DNA of 64,000 nt from Rubellimicrobium roseum (GTDB lineage Bacteria; Pseudomonadota; Alphaproteobacteria; Rhodobacterales; Rhodobacteraceae), in contig NZ_VDFV01000006.1 in the NCBI RefSeq assembly GCF_006152145.1, forward strand, positions 1 through 64,000, given 5' to 3'. The position numbers were made by a program, and so were the translations under genes. This document shows positions 17,899 through 26,976 of this stretch, piece after piece. The notes under the pieces are model-generated. The model saw only the letters and a program-made list of their open reading frames with translations. It was not told the DNA's origin and made no database searches. Numbering within the stretch: the first letter of the stretch is position 1; every line of letters begins with the position of its first letter.

Positions 17899-18883
17899 AC
17901 GAAAGCCTGACTTCGCCGCGGCGACTGCCGCCGGGTCGAACCACGCCCGCAACCCGGGTATCCCCCTCGATCCCGCGATGTTTGAGGGGCACGGCGTGAA
18001 TCGGTCCGCCGCCGAGCGGCGCGCGGCGTCGCTGACGACCCGGCGCAGCGTTAAGAAGGCGCACCAGGCGGCTTGGCTCGTGAACGCGATCCGCTGCATC
18101 GACCTCACGACGCTCTCGGGCGACGACACCGAGGGGCGGGTCAGGCGACTTTGCGCCAAGGCGCGTCAGCCGCTCGCGCAGCACATCGTCGAGGCGCTGG
18201 GGCTGGGCGTGGTGACCGTCGGGGCGGTCTGCGTCTATCCGACCATGGTGCCCCATGCCGCGCGGGCGCTGCGCGGAACCGGCATTCCGGTGGCCTCGGT
18301 CGCGACGGGCTTCCCGGCCGGGCTTATGCCGCTTCATCTGCGGCTGGAAGAAATCCGCTGGGCCGTGGACCAGGGCGCGGACGAGATCGACATCGTCATC
18401 ACCCGCGAGCACGTGATGACCCAGAACTGGTCGGCCCTCTACGATGAGGTCGCCGCTATGCGAGAGGCCTGCGGGCCTGCGCATCTCAAGGCAATCCTCG
18501 CGACGGGCGACCTGAGCACGCTCCGCAATGTCCACGCGGCCTCAGTGGTGGCGATGCAGGCAGGAGCGGACTTCATCAAGACCTCAACCGGCAAGGAGGG
18601 AGTCAACGCCACCCTTCCGGTGAGCCTAGTGATGATCCGGGCGCTGCGCGACTACGGCGAGGCCACGGGCCACAGAGTCGGCTTCAAGCCCGCCGGAGGC
18701 ATGAAGAGCGCCAAGGAGGCGATTGCCTGGCAGATCCTCATGAAGGAGGAACTGGGACGGGACTGGCTTGAACCCGATCTCTTCCGCTTCGGCGCTTCGT
18801 CCATGCTGGGCGACATCGAGCGCCAGCTCGAACACCACATCACCGGGCGCTACGCCGCCTCGCATCGCCATTCCCCGGCCTGA
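17888..18883 (+). CDS. deoC: Deoxyribose-phosphate aldolase
   Basis: A 331-residue class I aldolase that cleaves 2-deoxyribose 5-phosphate into acetaldehyde and glyceraldehyde 3-phosphate. Schiff-base Lys231 lies in FIKTSTGKEG, the proton-relay Lys267 in GFKPAGGMKS, and an Asp in CIDLTTL (Asp72); Lys201 in LKAIL is also conserved. It is longer than E. coli DeoC because of an N-terminal extension of about 60 residues, as in many alphaproteobacterial and animal-like forms. ATG 17888 has GGAG eight bases upstream and overlaps the SorC gene by 11 nt. The next gene can oxidise the acetaldehyde. Confidence 0.92.
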   Translation: MTAERKPDFAAATAAGSNHARNPGIPLDPAMFEGHGVNRSAAERRAASLTTRRSVKKAHQAAWLVNAIRCIDLTTLSGDDTEGRVRRLCAKARQPLAQHIVEALGLGVVTVGAVCVYPTMVPHAARALRGTGIPVASVATGFPAGLMPLHLRLEEIRWAVDQGADEIDIVITREHVMTQNWSALYDEVAAMREACGPAHLKAILATGDLSTLRNVHAASVVAMQAGADFIKTSTGKEGVNATLPVSLVMIRALRDYGEATGHRVGFKPAGGMKSAKEAIAWQILMKEELGRDWLEPDLFRFGASSMLGDIERQLEHHITGRYAASHRHSPA

Positions 18884-18894
18884 GGGACAGATCC

Positions 18895-21240
18895 ATGACC
18901 ACCGTTACCGACATCCTGGCCTCCATGGACTACGGCCCCGCTCCGGAGGATTCCCGCATCGTGACCGACTGGCTCGAGCGGTTCCCTCAAGGGTTCGGCC
19001 ATTTCATCGGGGGCGCCTTCACCGCGCCTAACGAAACCTTCGAAGTGCGGAATCCGGCGACCGGGTCGGTGATCGCCCATGTGGCGCAGGGGACTCCCGA
19101 AGATGTGGTTGCTGCCGTCGCGGCCGCCCGCAAGGCTCAGCCTGGCTGGGCCGGGCTCTCGGGGCATGAGCGCGCCCGGCACCTTTATGCCTTGGCGCGG
19201 CACGTCCAGCAGCATTCCCGCTTCTTGGCGGTGCTGGAGACGCTCGATAATGGCAAGCCCATCCGGGAAAGCCGCGACATCGACGTGCCGCTTGTCGCCC
19301 GGCATTTCTATCATCACGCAGGCTGGGCCGAGGTGCTGGACACCGAGTTCCCAGGGGCCCGGCCCCACGGCGTTTGCGGGCAGATCATCCCCTGGAACTT
19401 CCCGTTACTAATGCTGGCCTGGAAGGTGGCGCCCGCGCTGGCCGCCGGCAACACGGTGGTGCTGAAGCCGGCCGAGTACACCCCTCTGACGGCGCTGGCC
19501 TTCGCCCAGATCGCCACCGAATGCGGCCTCCCCGAAGGCGTGCTGAACGTCGTGACCGGCGATGGCTCTGCCGGTGCGGCCTTGGTTTCGGCCGAGGGGG
19601 TCGACAAGATCGCGTTTACCGGCTCGACCGAGGTGGGCCGTATCATCCGTCGCCAGACTGCCGGGACGGGCCGGCCGCTGACGCTCGAGCTGGGCGGCAA
19701 GTCGCCCTTCGTAGTCTTCTCGGACGCGGATATCGATGCCGCTGTCGAGGGGGTCGTGGACGCGATCTGGTTCAATCAGGGCCAGGTCTGCTGCGCGGGC
19801 GCCCGCATCCTGGTGGCCGAGGCTGTCGCTTCAAAGTTCGAGAAGAAGCTGGCGCAGCGCATGAGAACGCTGCGGGTGGGGGATCCCCTCGATAAGAACA
19901 CCGACATGGGCGCGATCGTGCATCCCGTCCAGCTCGAACGAATTCGTGAGCTGGTGAGCAGGGGGGAAGCCGAGGGAGCGACCCTGACGCAAGGCGAGGC
20001 GCCCGAGGGCTGCTTCTACCCGCCGACCATCGCGAGCAATGTCGAACCGGCTTCGACGCTTGCGACTGAGGAGATCTTCGGGCCGGTGGCGACCATCACC
20101 ACCTTCCGCACGCCCGAGGACGCGGTGATGCTGGCCAATGCCACGCGCTACGGCCTCGCGGCCTCGATCTGGTCCGAGAACGTAAACCTATGCCTAGATG
20201 TGGCCGCCAAGGTGAAGGCCGGCGTTGTCTGGATCAACAGCACCAACATTTTCGATGCGGGGGCAGGGTTCGGCGGCTACCGCGAGAGCGGCTATGGCCG
20301 CGAGGGCGGCCGGGAGGGGATGACGGCCTATCTCGCCCACCCCGGTCCTGTTGCGTCCCGCCCCGAGGTCGAGCCGGAGGCGCCGGTCGCGACGCCAGGC
20401 GCGGCCTCGACCGCTCCAGGGATCGACCGGACGGCAAAGCTATACATCGGCGGCAAGCAGGCCCGACCGGACTCAGGTTATGTCTACGCCGTACCTGGCG
20501 GCCTCGCGGGACTCGGTAACCGCAAAGACATCCGCAATGCGGTGGAGGCGGCGCACAAGGTGTCCGGCTGGGGCAAGACCACCGGCCATAACCGGGCGCA
20601 GGTGCTCTATTTCCTCGCTGAGAACCTCTCTGCTCGTGCCGCCGAGTTCGAGGGGCGGCTGGCCTCCTTTGGCATCGCCCGGGCGGCGGCGAAAGCGGAA
20701 GTCGACGCTTCGGTCCGGCGCTGCTTCTGGTACGCCGCGCAGGCGGACAAGTTCGATGGTGCTGTCCATCAGACCAAGACGGAGCATGTCACGCTTGCCG
20801 TGCCCGAGCCCCTGGGAGTTATCGGCGTCGCCTGTCCCGTCGCTCAGCCACTGCTGGGCTTCGTAAGCCTCGTGCTGCCGGCCATTGCAATGGGTAACGC
20901 GGTGGTCGCGATCCCCTCGCAGACCAACCCGCTGGCCGCGACGGATCTTTATCAGGTCCTCGACACCTCCGACCTGCCAAGCGGCGTGGTCAACATTGTG
21001 ACCGGGGAACGGGAGGTCTTGGCCAGGACCCTGGCCGAGCACGACGACGTGGCCGGGATGTGGTATTTCGGAACGGTCGCTGGCGCGAAGATGGTTGAGG
21101 CCGCATCGGCGGGAAATCTCAAGCAAACCTGGACGGAGGACGGGGCGGCACGCGACTGGTTCGGGCCCGTGGGGCAGGGCAGGGAGTTCCTGCACCGCGC
21201 CACGCAGGTCAAGAATGTCTGGGTGCCTTACGGCGAATGA
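18895..21240 (+). CDS. Two-domain aldehyde dehydrogenase, ALDH16 type
   Basis: The 781-residue protein has two ALDH modules. The first (about residues 1-480) is complete: PWNFPLLML, catalytic Glu in LELGGKSPF and catalytic Cys in GQVCCAGAR. The second (about 510-781) keeps the fold landmarks ([29 protein letters not shown]) but has lost the catalytic cysteine region. This is the ALDH16 plan, known from a bacterial (Loktanella) enzyme and animal forms. Its place 11 nt after deoC suggests it oxidises the acetaldehyde released by the aldolase. The stop overlaps the following HAD gene (ATGA). Confidence 0.88.
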   Translation: MTTVTDILASMDYGPAPEDSRIVTDWLERFPQGFGHFIGGAFTAPNETFEVRNPATGSVIAHVAQGTPEDVVAAVAAARKAQPGWAGLSGHERARHLYALARHVQQHSRFLAVLETLDNGKPIRESRDIDVPLVARHFYHHAGWAEVLDTEFPGARPHGVCGQIIPWNFPLLMLAWKVAPALAAGNTVVLKPAEYTPLTALAFAQIATECGLPEGVLNVVTGDGSAGAALVSAEGVDKIAFTGSTEVGRIIRRQTAGTGRPLTLELGGKSPFVVFSDADIDAAVEGVVDAIWFNQGQVCCAGARILVAEAVASKFEKKLAQRMRTLRVGDPLDKNTDMGAIVHPVQLERIRELVSRGEAEGATLTQGEAPEGCFYPPTIASNVEPASTLATEEIFGPVATITTFRTPEDAVMLANATRYGLAASIWSENVNLCLDVAAKVKAGVVWINSTNIFDAGAGFGGYRESGYGREGGREGMTAYLAHPGPVASRPEVEPEAPVATPGAASTAPGIDRTAKLYIGGKQARPDSGYVYAVPGGLAGLGNRKDIRNAVEAAHKVSGWGKTTGHNRAQVLYFLAENLSARAAEFEGRLASFGIARAAAKAEVDASVRRCFWYAAQADKFDGAVHQTKTEHVTLAVPEPLGVIGVACPVAQPLLGFVSLVLPAIAMGNAVVAIPSQTNPLAATDLYQVLDTSDLPSGVVNIVTGEREVLARTLAEHDDVAGMWYFGTVAGAKMVEAASAGNLKQTWTEDGAARDWFGPVGQGREFLHRATQVKNVWVPYGE

Positions 21241-21911
21241 TCATCTTTGATTGCGACGGCGTCCTAGTCGACAGCGAGATCCTGTCCAACGCCATCGATG
21301 CCGAGCTCATGACAGGGGCGGGCCACCCGATCACCGCGCAGGACTTGATCCGAACTTGGATCGGCAGGCCCAAGCGCGAGATCTGGGCGGCCATCGCCGC
21401 CGAGCGCGGTGTTGCCTGGCCCGAGGGACTGTTGGAGGAGGCCGATGCTCGGCTGCTTTGTGCCATAGAGACCGAGCTTCGAGCGGTCGAGGGGGTGGCC
21501 GAGGCGCTCCGGCAGATCGATCCACCGCTGGCGGTTGCGTCCTCCTCGGCGCTTCCCAAGCTCCGGCGGTCGCTGGAGCGGTGCGGTCTCCTCCATGTCT
21601 TCGATCCCCATGTGTATTCGGCGAGCCAGGTCGCCCGCGGCAAGCCCGCGCCGGACGTGTTCCTGTTCGCCGCCGCGCAGGCGGGTGTGGCGCCCGAGGC
21701 CTGCCTCGTGATCGAGGACAGCGTGGCGGGCGTGACCGCGGCGCTGGCCGCAGGAATGCGGGCGATCGGCTTCACCGGCGGACGCCATACCTATCCGGGC
21801 CACGGAGAGCTCCTGCAAGAGGCAGGTGCGCTGGAGATCGTCGACCACATGCGCGACCTGCCCTCGCAGGTGGCTGCGCTCAGAACGCCTCGTTCCGACG
21901 CATCTGGCTGA
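21237..21911 (+). CDS. HAD-superfamily phosphatase/phosphomutase (subfamily IA)
   Basis: A 224-residue HAD hydrolase. Motif I is [11 protein letters not shown] (Asp nucleophile at residue 5), motif [10 protein letters not shown], then [11 protein letters not shown] and motif [14 protein letters not shown]. Members include phosphoglycolate phosphatases, 2-deoxyglucose-6-phosphate phosphatases and beta-phosphoglucomutases. It overlaps the ALDH16 stop by 4 nt and ends the deoxy-sugar operon, so dephosphorylation of a dead-end sugar phosphate is a likely job. Its 3' end overlaps the converging HexR-like gene by 32 nt. Confidence 0.85.
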   Translation: MIIFDCDGVLVDSEILSNAIDAELMTGAGHPITAQDLIRTWIGRPKREIWAAIAAERGVAWPEGLLEEADARLLCAIETELRAVEGVAEALRQIDPPLAVASSSALPKLRRSLERCGLLHVFDPHVYSASQVARGKPAPDVFLFAAAQAGVAPEACLVIEDSVAGVTAALAAGMRAIGFTGGRHTYPGHGELLQEAGALEIVDHMRDLPSQVAALRTPRSDASG

Positions 21912-22764
21912 GGAAGCGCTTCATCCGCACGAGGCGCTGGTTGTGCGCCGCGCCAAGGCGGCGGGCGACCAGGGTGGACAAGATGTCCGCCACGACGAGG
22001 GCGGCGATGCGGCTGGTCGTCGGCGTGAAGACGTCGGTGTTGTCCAGTGTCTCCACGTTGACGACCACGTCCGCGTAGTTGATGAGAGCCGAGTCCATCG
22101 ACCCCGTTATGACGATGACCTTGGCCCCCTGCTCGCGAGCGAGACGGGCCAGCTCGATGAGGCTACGGGTGCCGCCGGTGTTGGAGATTGCCACGGCGAC
22201 CGCCCCGGGTGTCATCATCGAGGCGGCCATCAGCTGTTGGTGGCTGTCCATGGTGGCGTTGCAGGGAATGCCGAAGAGTGGGAATTTCTGCTGGAGGTCC
22301 TGCGCCACGATCGCAGACGCGCCGAAGCCGAAGAACTCGATATGGCTCGCCTCGAGGATGAGGTCGACAGCGGCGTTCATCTGCGCCATGTCAAGCCGGT
22401 GCCGCGCCCAGTCCAGCGACGTCATCGTGTAGTCGAAGATCTTGCGGGCGACCTCCTCGGGAGGATCATCTTCAATAATGGCCGAATGCGTGGCCGAAGT
22501 GCCGAGCGCGAGGCTCTGGGCGAGGCGGATCTTGAAGTCCTGGAAGCCTTCGCAGCCAATGGCCACGCAGAAGCGGATCACGGTCGGCTGGCTGACGCCG
22601 GCCAGCTCGGCCGTTTCGGCCACCGTCGCGCCCAGGATGCGCTGCGGGTCGGCGAGGACCGTCTCCGCCACTCGGCGGTCCGACTTGCGCAATTCGCCCA
22701 GCAGGGTGCGGACGAGCTCGAGCACGTTGCGGATGCCAGACAAGTCGCTGTCGTTGACAGTCAT
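21880..22764 (-). CDS. hexR: HexR-like RpiR-family regulator
   Basis: A 294-residue RpiR protein with the HexR sequence pattern. The DNA-binding part contains [19 protein letters not shown] and [17 protein letters not shown]; the SIS domain contains [20 protein letters not shown] and [20 protein letters not shown]. HexR represses central sugar genes and is released by KDPG, the substrate of KDPG aldolase, and an eda gene is in the same operon. GGAGG precedes the ATG. A near-perfect match to the HexR operator lies in front of the operon (26783-26797), so autoregulation is likely. The family assignment is strong; the exact effector is inferred. Confidence 0.8.
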   Translation of the reverse strand: MTVNDSDLSGIRNVLELVRTLLGELRKSDRRVAETVLADPQRILGATVAETAELAGVSQPTVIRFCVAIGCEGFQDFKIRLAQSLALGTSATHSAIIEDDPPEEVARKIFDYTMTSLDWARHRLDMAQMNAAVDLILEASHIEFFGFGASAIVAQDLQQKFPLFGIPCNATMDSHQQLMAASMMTPGAVAVAISNTGGTRSLIELARLAREQGAKVIVITGSMDSALINYADVVVNVETLDNTDVFTPTTSRIAALVVADILSTLVARRLGAAHNQRLVRMKRFLSQMRRNEAF

Positions 22765-23624
22765 GTTGCCTCCTGTTCGAGGCGATAGATGGCCCCCGTG
22801 CGGGCTGCCGCAAGATGCGGGTCCGTCACCGCGGAACCCGCGGCCTCGACTGTGGCGCGGGGGACCGTGTTGAAGTCGAAGAGGCCAAAGTGATGGGCGA
22901 TGACCGACGGGACACCCGCCGCACGGGCGAGCGTGACCGCCTCCTCGACAGTCAGGTTGCCGGGGATGCCGTTCGCCCGCCGCATTTCGTCCCGTCCATT
23001 AACGGGAAGGAGCGCGAGGTCGGCGCCGAGCGCCCGTACCTCCTCGACTTGCCCCTCGAAAGGGATGGTGTCACCCGAGTGGAAAATAGTCGCGCGGGCC
23101 ACACGGATGGCAAGGCCTAGGAACCGGTGCCGGCCCTGGGCGTCCTGCTCTAGAAGCTCGTGGGCGGCCCGCGTGGCGACCACCTCAAGGCCGGGGCAGA
23201 TCGCCAGGCGCTCGCCCGCCTCAATGGGCCGCAAACGGTCCTGGCTGATCCCGGCCCGGGCCCGGGCCACATCCGTGGCCGAAGCAGGGGCGACGAGGAG
23301 TGCGCCGGGGTTTGCACCCAGTAGCGCCGGAAGGGTGCCAGGGTCGAGGTGGTCGGTATGGGCGTGCGTTGCGAGCACCGCCGTGACATGCGTGATCCCC
23401 TCCGGCGCCACCGGGGCGGGCATAAGTCTTGCATGTGGAAAGCGCGTGCCCTGGTATTTTTTGCTCAGGCTGTCAGAGAGATAGGGGTCAATCACCACGC
23501 GATGCCCCCCTCCGTCGACGACGAAGCCGGCCTGGCCCAGCCAAACTAGACTTATGGCTTCTGCGGGCGGCTGGGCCAGGTGAGCCGATAGCGGCCCCGG
23601 AAGGGGATGCTCAACCAGTCGCAT
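22761..23624 (-). CDS. Metallo-beta-lactamase-fold hydrolase (UlaG-like)
   Basis: A 287-residue MBL-fold protein. The metal site THAHTDH is at residues 86-92 (His87, His89, Asp91, His92), with a further His in FHSGDT and one in IAHHFGLFDFN. The general plan resembles UlaG, the L-ascorbate-6-phosphate lactonase, so lactone hydrolysis of an oxidised sugar (phosphate) is a plausible role beside a KDPG aldolase. It overlaps the HexR-like gene by 4 nt and the upstream dehydrogenase gene by 14 nt. No signal peptide is seen, so it is cytoplasmic. Confidence 0.75.
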   Translation of the reverse strand: MRLVEHPLPGPLSAHLAQPPAEAISLVWLGQAGFVVDGGGHRVVIDPYLSDSLSKKYQGTRFPHARLMPAPVAPEGITHVTAVLATHAHTDHLDPGTLPALLGANPGALLVAPASATDVARARAGISQDRLRPIEAGERLAICPGLEVVATRAAHELLEQDAQGRHRFLGLAIRVARATIFHSGDTIPFEGQVEEVRALGADLALLPVNGRDEMRRANGIPGNLTVEEAVTLARAAGVPSVIAHHFGLFDFNTVPRATVEAAGSAVTDPHLAAARTGAIYRLEQEAT

Positions 23625-24549
23625 CGGCCGGGGCGTGCAGGGCTAGCAGAAGGTTCTCGACTGCGGCCTCGGTCGCGCGGGCCACGCTTCCGTCCGTGAG
23701 GGCGCCGATATGGCTGGTAGCAAGGACCCGGTGATGCGTGGCCAGGCGATCCCCTGCCGGGGGCTCGACGGCGAAGACGTCGGTCGCGTAGGTCCCGATC
23801 CGGCCTTCATCGAGCGCGGCAAGAAGCGCCTCCGCCCCTACAAGGTTCGCACGTGCGGTGTTCACCAAGATCGCGCCGCGTGGCAGCCGGGCAAGCGCCT
23901 CGGCGTCCAGAAGAGGACACCCGTTTTCAGGCGCCGGGCAGTGCAGGCTGACAATCTCGGCCCGTTCTAGGAGCCCGACCAGGTCTGTGAACTCGATGTT
24001 CAGCCCTTTGGGATCGGGACGGAACGGATCATGGACAAGAAGGCGCGCGCCCAGGGCATCCATGGCCCGCGCCACCCGGTGGCCGATGGCGCCCAAACCC
24101 ACGATCCCGACCGTCGTCCCCTCGATCTCCCGGCCTTTCAGCCGGGGCCAGCCGCCGGAGTGGATGCCGGCCGCCGTCTCCGGGATATGGCGGCATGCGG
24201 ACAAAATCAGCCCGACGGCGAGCTCGGCGACGCCGGTGGCATTCGCGCCCATCGCCCGGGCGACCTTGATACCCCGGGCCGTCAGGGCGGCATGAGGAAG
24301 GTTGTCCGCGCCGGTACCGTTGCGGCTGATGATCCGGAGGCGGTCGGCGGCGACGATCACGGCCTCGCTCACCGGCTCTACGCCGGCGAGCCAGCCGACG
24401 CAGCCGGGAACCAGGCGCAAGAGCTCCGCCTCTGACGGCGTCGCGCCGGGCGTGCTGAAGACGAGTTCGAATCCGGCTTTCACTAGGCGATCCAGCGCGG
24501 GAGGAGGTGCGGAGGTCAGCGAGCGGGGGGTGACAAGGATGCGGTCCAT
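23611..24549 (-). CDS. D-isomer-specific 2-hydroxyacid dehydrogenase
   Basis: A 312-residue NAD-dependent dehydrogenase of the phosphoglycerate/glycerate dehydrogenase family. The Rossmann motif is GIVGLGAIGHRVARAMDALG with Asp in VHDP; the catalytic Arg lies in NTARANLVGAEAL and the His in TSHIGALT. There is no C-terminal ACT domain, unlike many SerA enzymes. It starts 4 nt after the shikimate-dehydrogenase-like gene. Probable roles are oxidation or reduction of a 2-hydroxy acid such as glycerate or hydroxypyruvate, or a sugar acid, in the same pathway. Confidence 0.85.
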   Translation of the reverse strand: MDRILVTPRSLTSAPPPALDRLVKAGFELVFSTPGATPSEAELLRLVPGCVGWLAGVEPVSEAVIVAADRLRIISRNGTGADNLPHAALTARGIKVARAMGANATGVAELAVGLILSACRHIPETAAGIHSGGWPRLKGREIEGTTVGIVGLGAIGHRVARAMDALGARLLVHDPFRPDPKGLNIEFTDLVGLLERAEIVSLHCPAPENGCPLLDAEALARLPRGAILVNTARANLVGAEALLAALDEGRIGTYATDVFAVEPPAGDRLATHHRVLATSHIGALTDGSVARATEAAVENLLLALHAPADATG

Positions 24550-24553
24550 CGCT

Positions 24554-25498
24554 TCATCCCTTGGCAGCTGCGTTGGCGATGCGGGTCAGTTCGTCGATGT
24601 TCTCCGCGCTTGTGTCGATCGTGATATCGAAGACCTCGGCAATGACTTGCGTCCATCCGTGGATGAAGTAGGTCCAGCCGTCCTCGATTTGGAGCCGCCG
24701 CTCGGCCGCCTGGGCCCGCGCCTGGTCCAGAAAGACAAGGTCGCCCCGGTAGTTCAGGTCCCAAGCGACGGCCTGCTCGGGGAACCGCGCATCCCAGGAG
24801 AGGGGCGAGCCGGGGGCGTCCTTGCCCAGGCCGGTCGCGTTGATCACCAGCGATCCCGGCGGGAGTTCTTGCAGCACACGGTCGTTCGCAGTGGGATCGG
24901 GCGCGAGAACGTAGTCGACTGGAATGTCGCTGCCCATCTGCTCGTGGACATGCCGGATTTCGTCCAGACGCGGCTGCGACCGGTTCGTCACGACAATCCC
25001 CGAGGGCCGGTCTTGGCGGGCCTGCATGAGATGCCAGGTCAGTGCGATGGTGGACCCGCCGGCCCCCATTGACACCACCTGTCCCCCCGTCCGCGCGAAG
25101 TGGTCGGGAGGCAGAAAGCCGTCGATAGCGAGGCCCGAACTGATCGGGTCCTTGGCATGGCAGACCAGACGTCGGTCTCGCTTGGAGATGCAAGAGGTTT
25201 CGCCCATCAGCCCGGCGAAATGATCCACCTCGTCGAACATGTCGCGGCAGGCGTGGAACAGGTCGATCTTGTGGGTCGTGACCAGCGCGCCCATCGAAAG
25301 CGAGTCGTCCTGGATGAACGCCACTGCCTCGCGATAAGAGGCCGGGTCCGAGTGCGGCGCGAAATCGATGCCGCGGATCGCCACGTCGCCCAGGCCGAGG
25401 TGTCTGGCCCAGGCCGGAAAGACCTTCATGATGCTGCTTTTGCCGGTCGTCACTCCGATGAAGTGCAACGTGGGTTTTTCGCAGGGGACGTAGGTCAC
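24554..25498 (-). CDS. Shikimate-dehydrogenase-like oxidoreductase
   Basis: A 314-residue protein with the shikimate dehydrogenase plan. The substrate lysine is in LVTTHKIDLF, an Asp in LAIDGFL, the NAD(P) loop in VVSMGAGGSTIALTWHL, then VINATGLGKD. It differs from AroE in length, in its start (FIGVTTGKSSIMKVFPAW) and in its setting: a catabolic operon with KDPG aldolase and a phosphosugar isomerase. It therefore probably oxidises a cyclitol, quinate-like or keto-sugar compound rather than making aromatics. It starts at a GTG with AAGGAG upstream, overlapping the eda stop (GTGA). Confidence 0.75.
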   Translation of the reverse strand: MTYVPCEKPTLHFIGVTTGKSSIMKVFPAWARHLGLGDVAIRGIDFAPHSDPASYREAVAFIQDDSLSMGALVTTHKIDLFHACRDMFDEVDHFAGLMGETSCISKRDRRLVCHAKDPISSGLAIDGFLPPDHFARTGGQVVSMGAGGSTIALTWHLMQARQDRPSGIVVTNRSQPRLDEIRHVHEQMGSDIPVDYVLAPDPTANDRVLQELPPGSLVINATGLGKDAPGSPLSWDARFPEQAVAWDLNYRGDLVFLDQARAQAAERRLQIEDGWTYFIHGWTQVIAEVFDITIDTSAENIDELTRIANAAAKG

Positions 25499-26139
25499 GG
25501 GCGAAGCTCCTTGGCACGGGCGACGGCGGCTCGGGCACGGGTGGTGATTCCGGCCCAGTCGCCTTCACGCATGTCGCGGGCGGTGGCGATCCAGGTGCCA
25601 CCCACGGCCGCGATCACCGGCAGCGACAGCCATTCGCCCATAGTTTCAAGCTTCACCCCCCCGGTGGGGATAAATCGCAGCCCAAGATGCGCGAAGGGCG
25701 CGGAGATGTTCGTCAGCATCGAAGGGCCGCCCGCCGGCGCGGCCGGAAAGAACTTCATCAGTCGGCATCCCTTTGCCGCCGCAAGCGAGATGTCGGAGGG
25801 GGTCATGATCCCCGGCGCGAAGGGCAGCCCCGCCGACTGCGCGGCGTCCACGACCGCCGGGTCAAAACCCGGAGCTAGGCCATAGGCCGCACCGCACTGG
25901 ACGGCGAGCCGCGCGGCCTCGGGCGACAGGATAGTTCCCGCCCCAAGAAGGAGTTCGGGCCGCTGCTCGTGGAGGCGCGCCAGGACCTCGGCCGCGGCCT
26001 CGGTGCGGAAGGTGATCTCCGCCGTGGGAAGGCCCCCTTCGAGGAGGGCGTCAGCCAGGGGGATGGCGTGGTCCACGCTTTCGATGGCGATCACGGGAAC
26101 GACGCCGATACGTGCGGTCAGATCGAAGGGATTGCTCAT
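25495..26139 (-). CDS. eda: 2-keto-3-deoxy-6-phosphogluconate (KDPG) / KHG aldolase
   Basis: A 214-residue class I aldolase that splits KDPG (or a related 2-keto-3-deoxy acid) into pyruvate and an aldehyde. The Schiff-base Lys129 is in RLMKFFPA, Glu41 in AEITFRT and the phosphate-binding segment in IPTGGV. ATG 26139 overlaps the upstream isomerase stop (ATGA); an in-frame start 51 nt earlier lies inside that gene and is rejected. A HexR-like regulator in the same operon fits KDPG as signal and substrate, although a KDPGal- or KHG-type substrate is possible. Confidence 0.9.
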   Translation of the reverse strand: MSNPFDLTARIGVVPVIAIESVDHAIPLADALLEGGLPTAEITFRTEAAAEVLARLHEQRPELLLGAGTILSPEAARLAVQCGAAYGLAPGFDPAVVDAAQSAGLPFAPGIMTPSDISLAAAKGCRLMKFFPAAPAGGPSMLTNISAPFAHLGLRFIPTGGVKLETMGEWLSLPVIAAVGGTWIATARDMREGDWAGITTRARAAVARAKELRP

Positions 26140-26762
26140 CCGGCCGCTCCCAGGATGCTGACGATCTCGTCCTTGGATCGGGGTCGCCAATCGGGGTTCT
26201 CTACCTGCTTCCAGCCGCCTTGCCCGTCATCGAGGATGCGGACCCGCATCCCGCCCGAGCGCTCGATAATCCCGTAGTCCTGTCCCGAGTCGGCCGGATA
26301 GGCGAACATCATCACGAGGTCGGCCGACCCGATGTTGATGCTGCGGTGAATCCAGTAGGGGGGCACGTAGCAGATGCTCTGCGGCCCGACCTCCACGATG
26401 CGGACCTCGCCGTCGGGGCTTTCCATCTGCATGAGGCCGCGGCCCGCCTGCCCGTAGTAGATTTCGGGCCGGTCGCCCCGCGCGTGGATATGGCCGCGCG
26501 TCAGGAAGTACTCGCCCCCGACATTGCCGGGCTCCATGCGGGTCACGCCCACGATCAGGTCGCTCACGCGCTGTCCTGGCGTGTAGGATGTCACCTCGTA
26601 GGCGACCTCCTGTCCGCGCTCGGCCATGAGACGGTCGAAGGCTGCGGAATCGGCATAAAGCCCGGCCAGATCGGCAAAGCGCTTCTGATAGTGACCGTCC
26701 GCGTTGCCCAAAAGGCCGGTCTCGACCGACACTTGGCACAGACGGGGTTCCTGAAAGGCCAC
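26136..26762 (-). CDS. Cupin-type glucose-6-phosphate isomerase
   Basis: About 208 residues matching the metal-dependent, cupin-fold phosphoglucose isomerase family best known from archaea, unrelated to ordinary Pgi. Metal ligands are visible as His91 and His93 in RGHIHARGD, Glu100 in PEIYYG and His139 in PYWIHRS, with Gly-rich QAGRGLMQME between. A GTG at 26777 is in frame, but GGGAGG lies six codons in, directly before the GTG at 26762, so the shorter form is preferred. It heads the leftward operon behind the HexR-like site. It probably interconverts the aldose and ketose forms of an imported sugar phosphate. Confidence 0.8.
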   Translation of the reverse strand: MAFQEPRLCQVSVETGLLGNADGHYQKRFADLAGLYADSAAFDRLMAERGQEVAYEVTSYTPGQRVSDLIVGVTRMEPGNVGGEYFLTRGHIHARGDRPEIYYGQAGRGLMQMESPDGEVRIVEVGPQSICYVPPYWIHRSINIGSADLVMMFAYPADSGQDYGIIERSGGMRVRILDDGQGGWKQVENPDWRPRSKDEIVSILGAAG

Positions 26763-26782
26763 GTCGTCCTCCCTCACATTTT

Positions 26783-26797
26783 TGTAGTATTGCTACA
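26783..26797. promoter_or_regulatory. HexR-like operator
   Basis: TGTAGTATTGCTACA agrees with the published HexR consensus TGTARTWWWAYTACA at 14 of 15 positions and is a near-perfect palindrome. It lies 21 nt upstream of the chosen isomerase start and about 180 nt from the divergent binding-protein gene. It controls, at the least, the leftward operon that ends in the HexR-like regulator gene. The site and the regulator support each other. Confidence 0.75.
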
Positions 26798-26879
26798 TGA
26801 GCAGGTGTATCTATCCGCAGAATGCATAGACTCTCAACCGTAAAGTCCCGCTGCGGCGCAGAAAACGGGCTTTTTGTTG

Positions 26880-26908
26880 TTGACGCAAGAAAATGCTGTA
26901 GCTACGCT
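26880..26908 (+). promoter_or_regulatory. Probable sigma-70 type promoter of importer 2, with a palindrome at -10
   Basis: TTGACG (26880-26885) and TACGCT (26903-26908) are separated by 17 bp. The 8-bp palindrome GTAGCTAC (26899-26906) overlaps the -10 box and shares TGTAG/CTAC elements with the HexR-like site 100 nt upstream, but not its spacing. Control by HexR at this second place is therefore uncertain. The binding-protein start is about 70 nt downstream. Confidence 0.45.
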
Positions 26909-26976
26909 CCAAAGTGTTCGGCGGTTTCGAGCCGCGCGCCCCGGAGGAAGGGCGGGAACACAGCGGAGGATGTAGA

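Noticed and set aside
26898-26907. A second HexR site at TGTAGCTACG
   Set aside because: It shares the half-site but lacks the 15-bp spacing of the HexR consensus, so it was listed only as a palindrome at the promoter.
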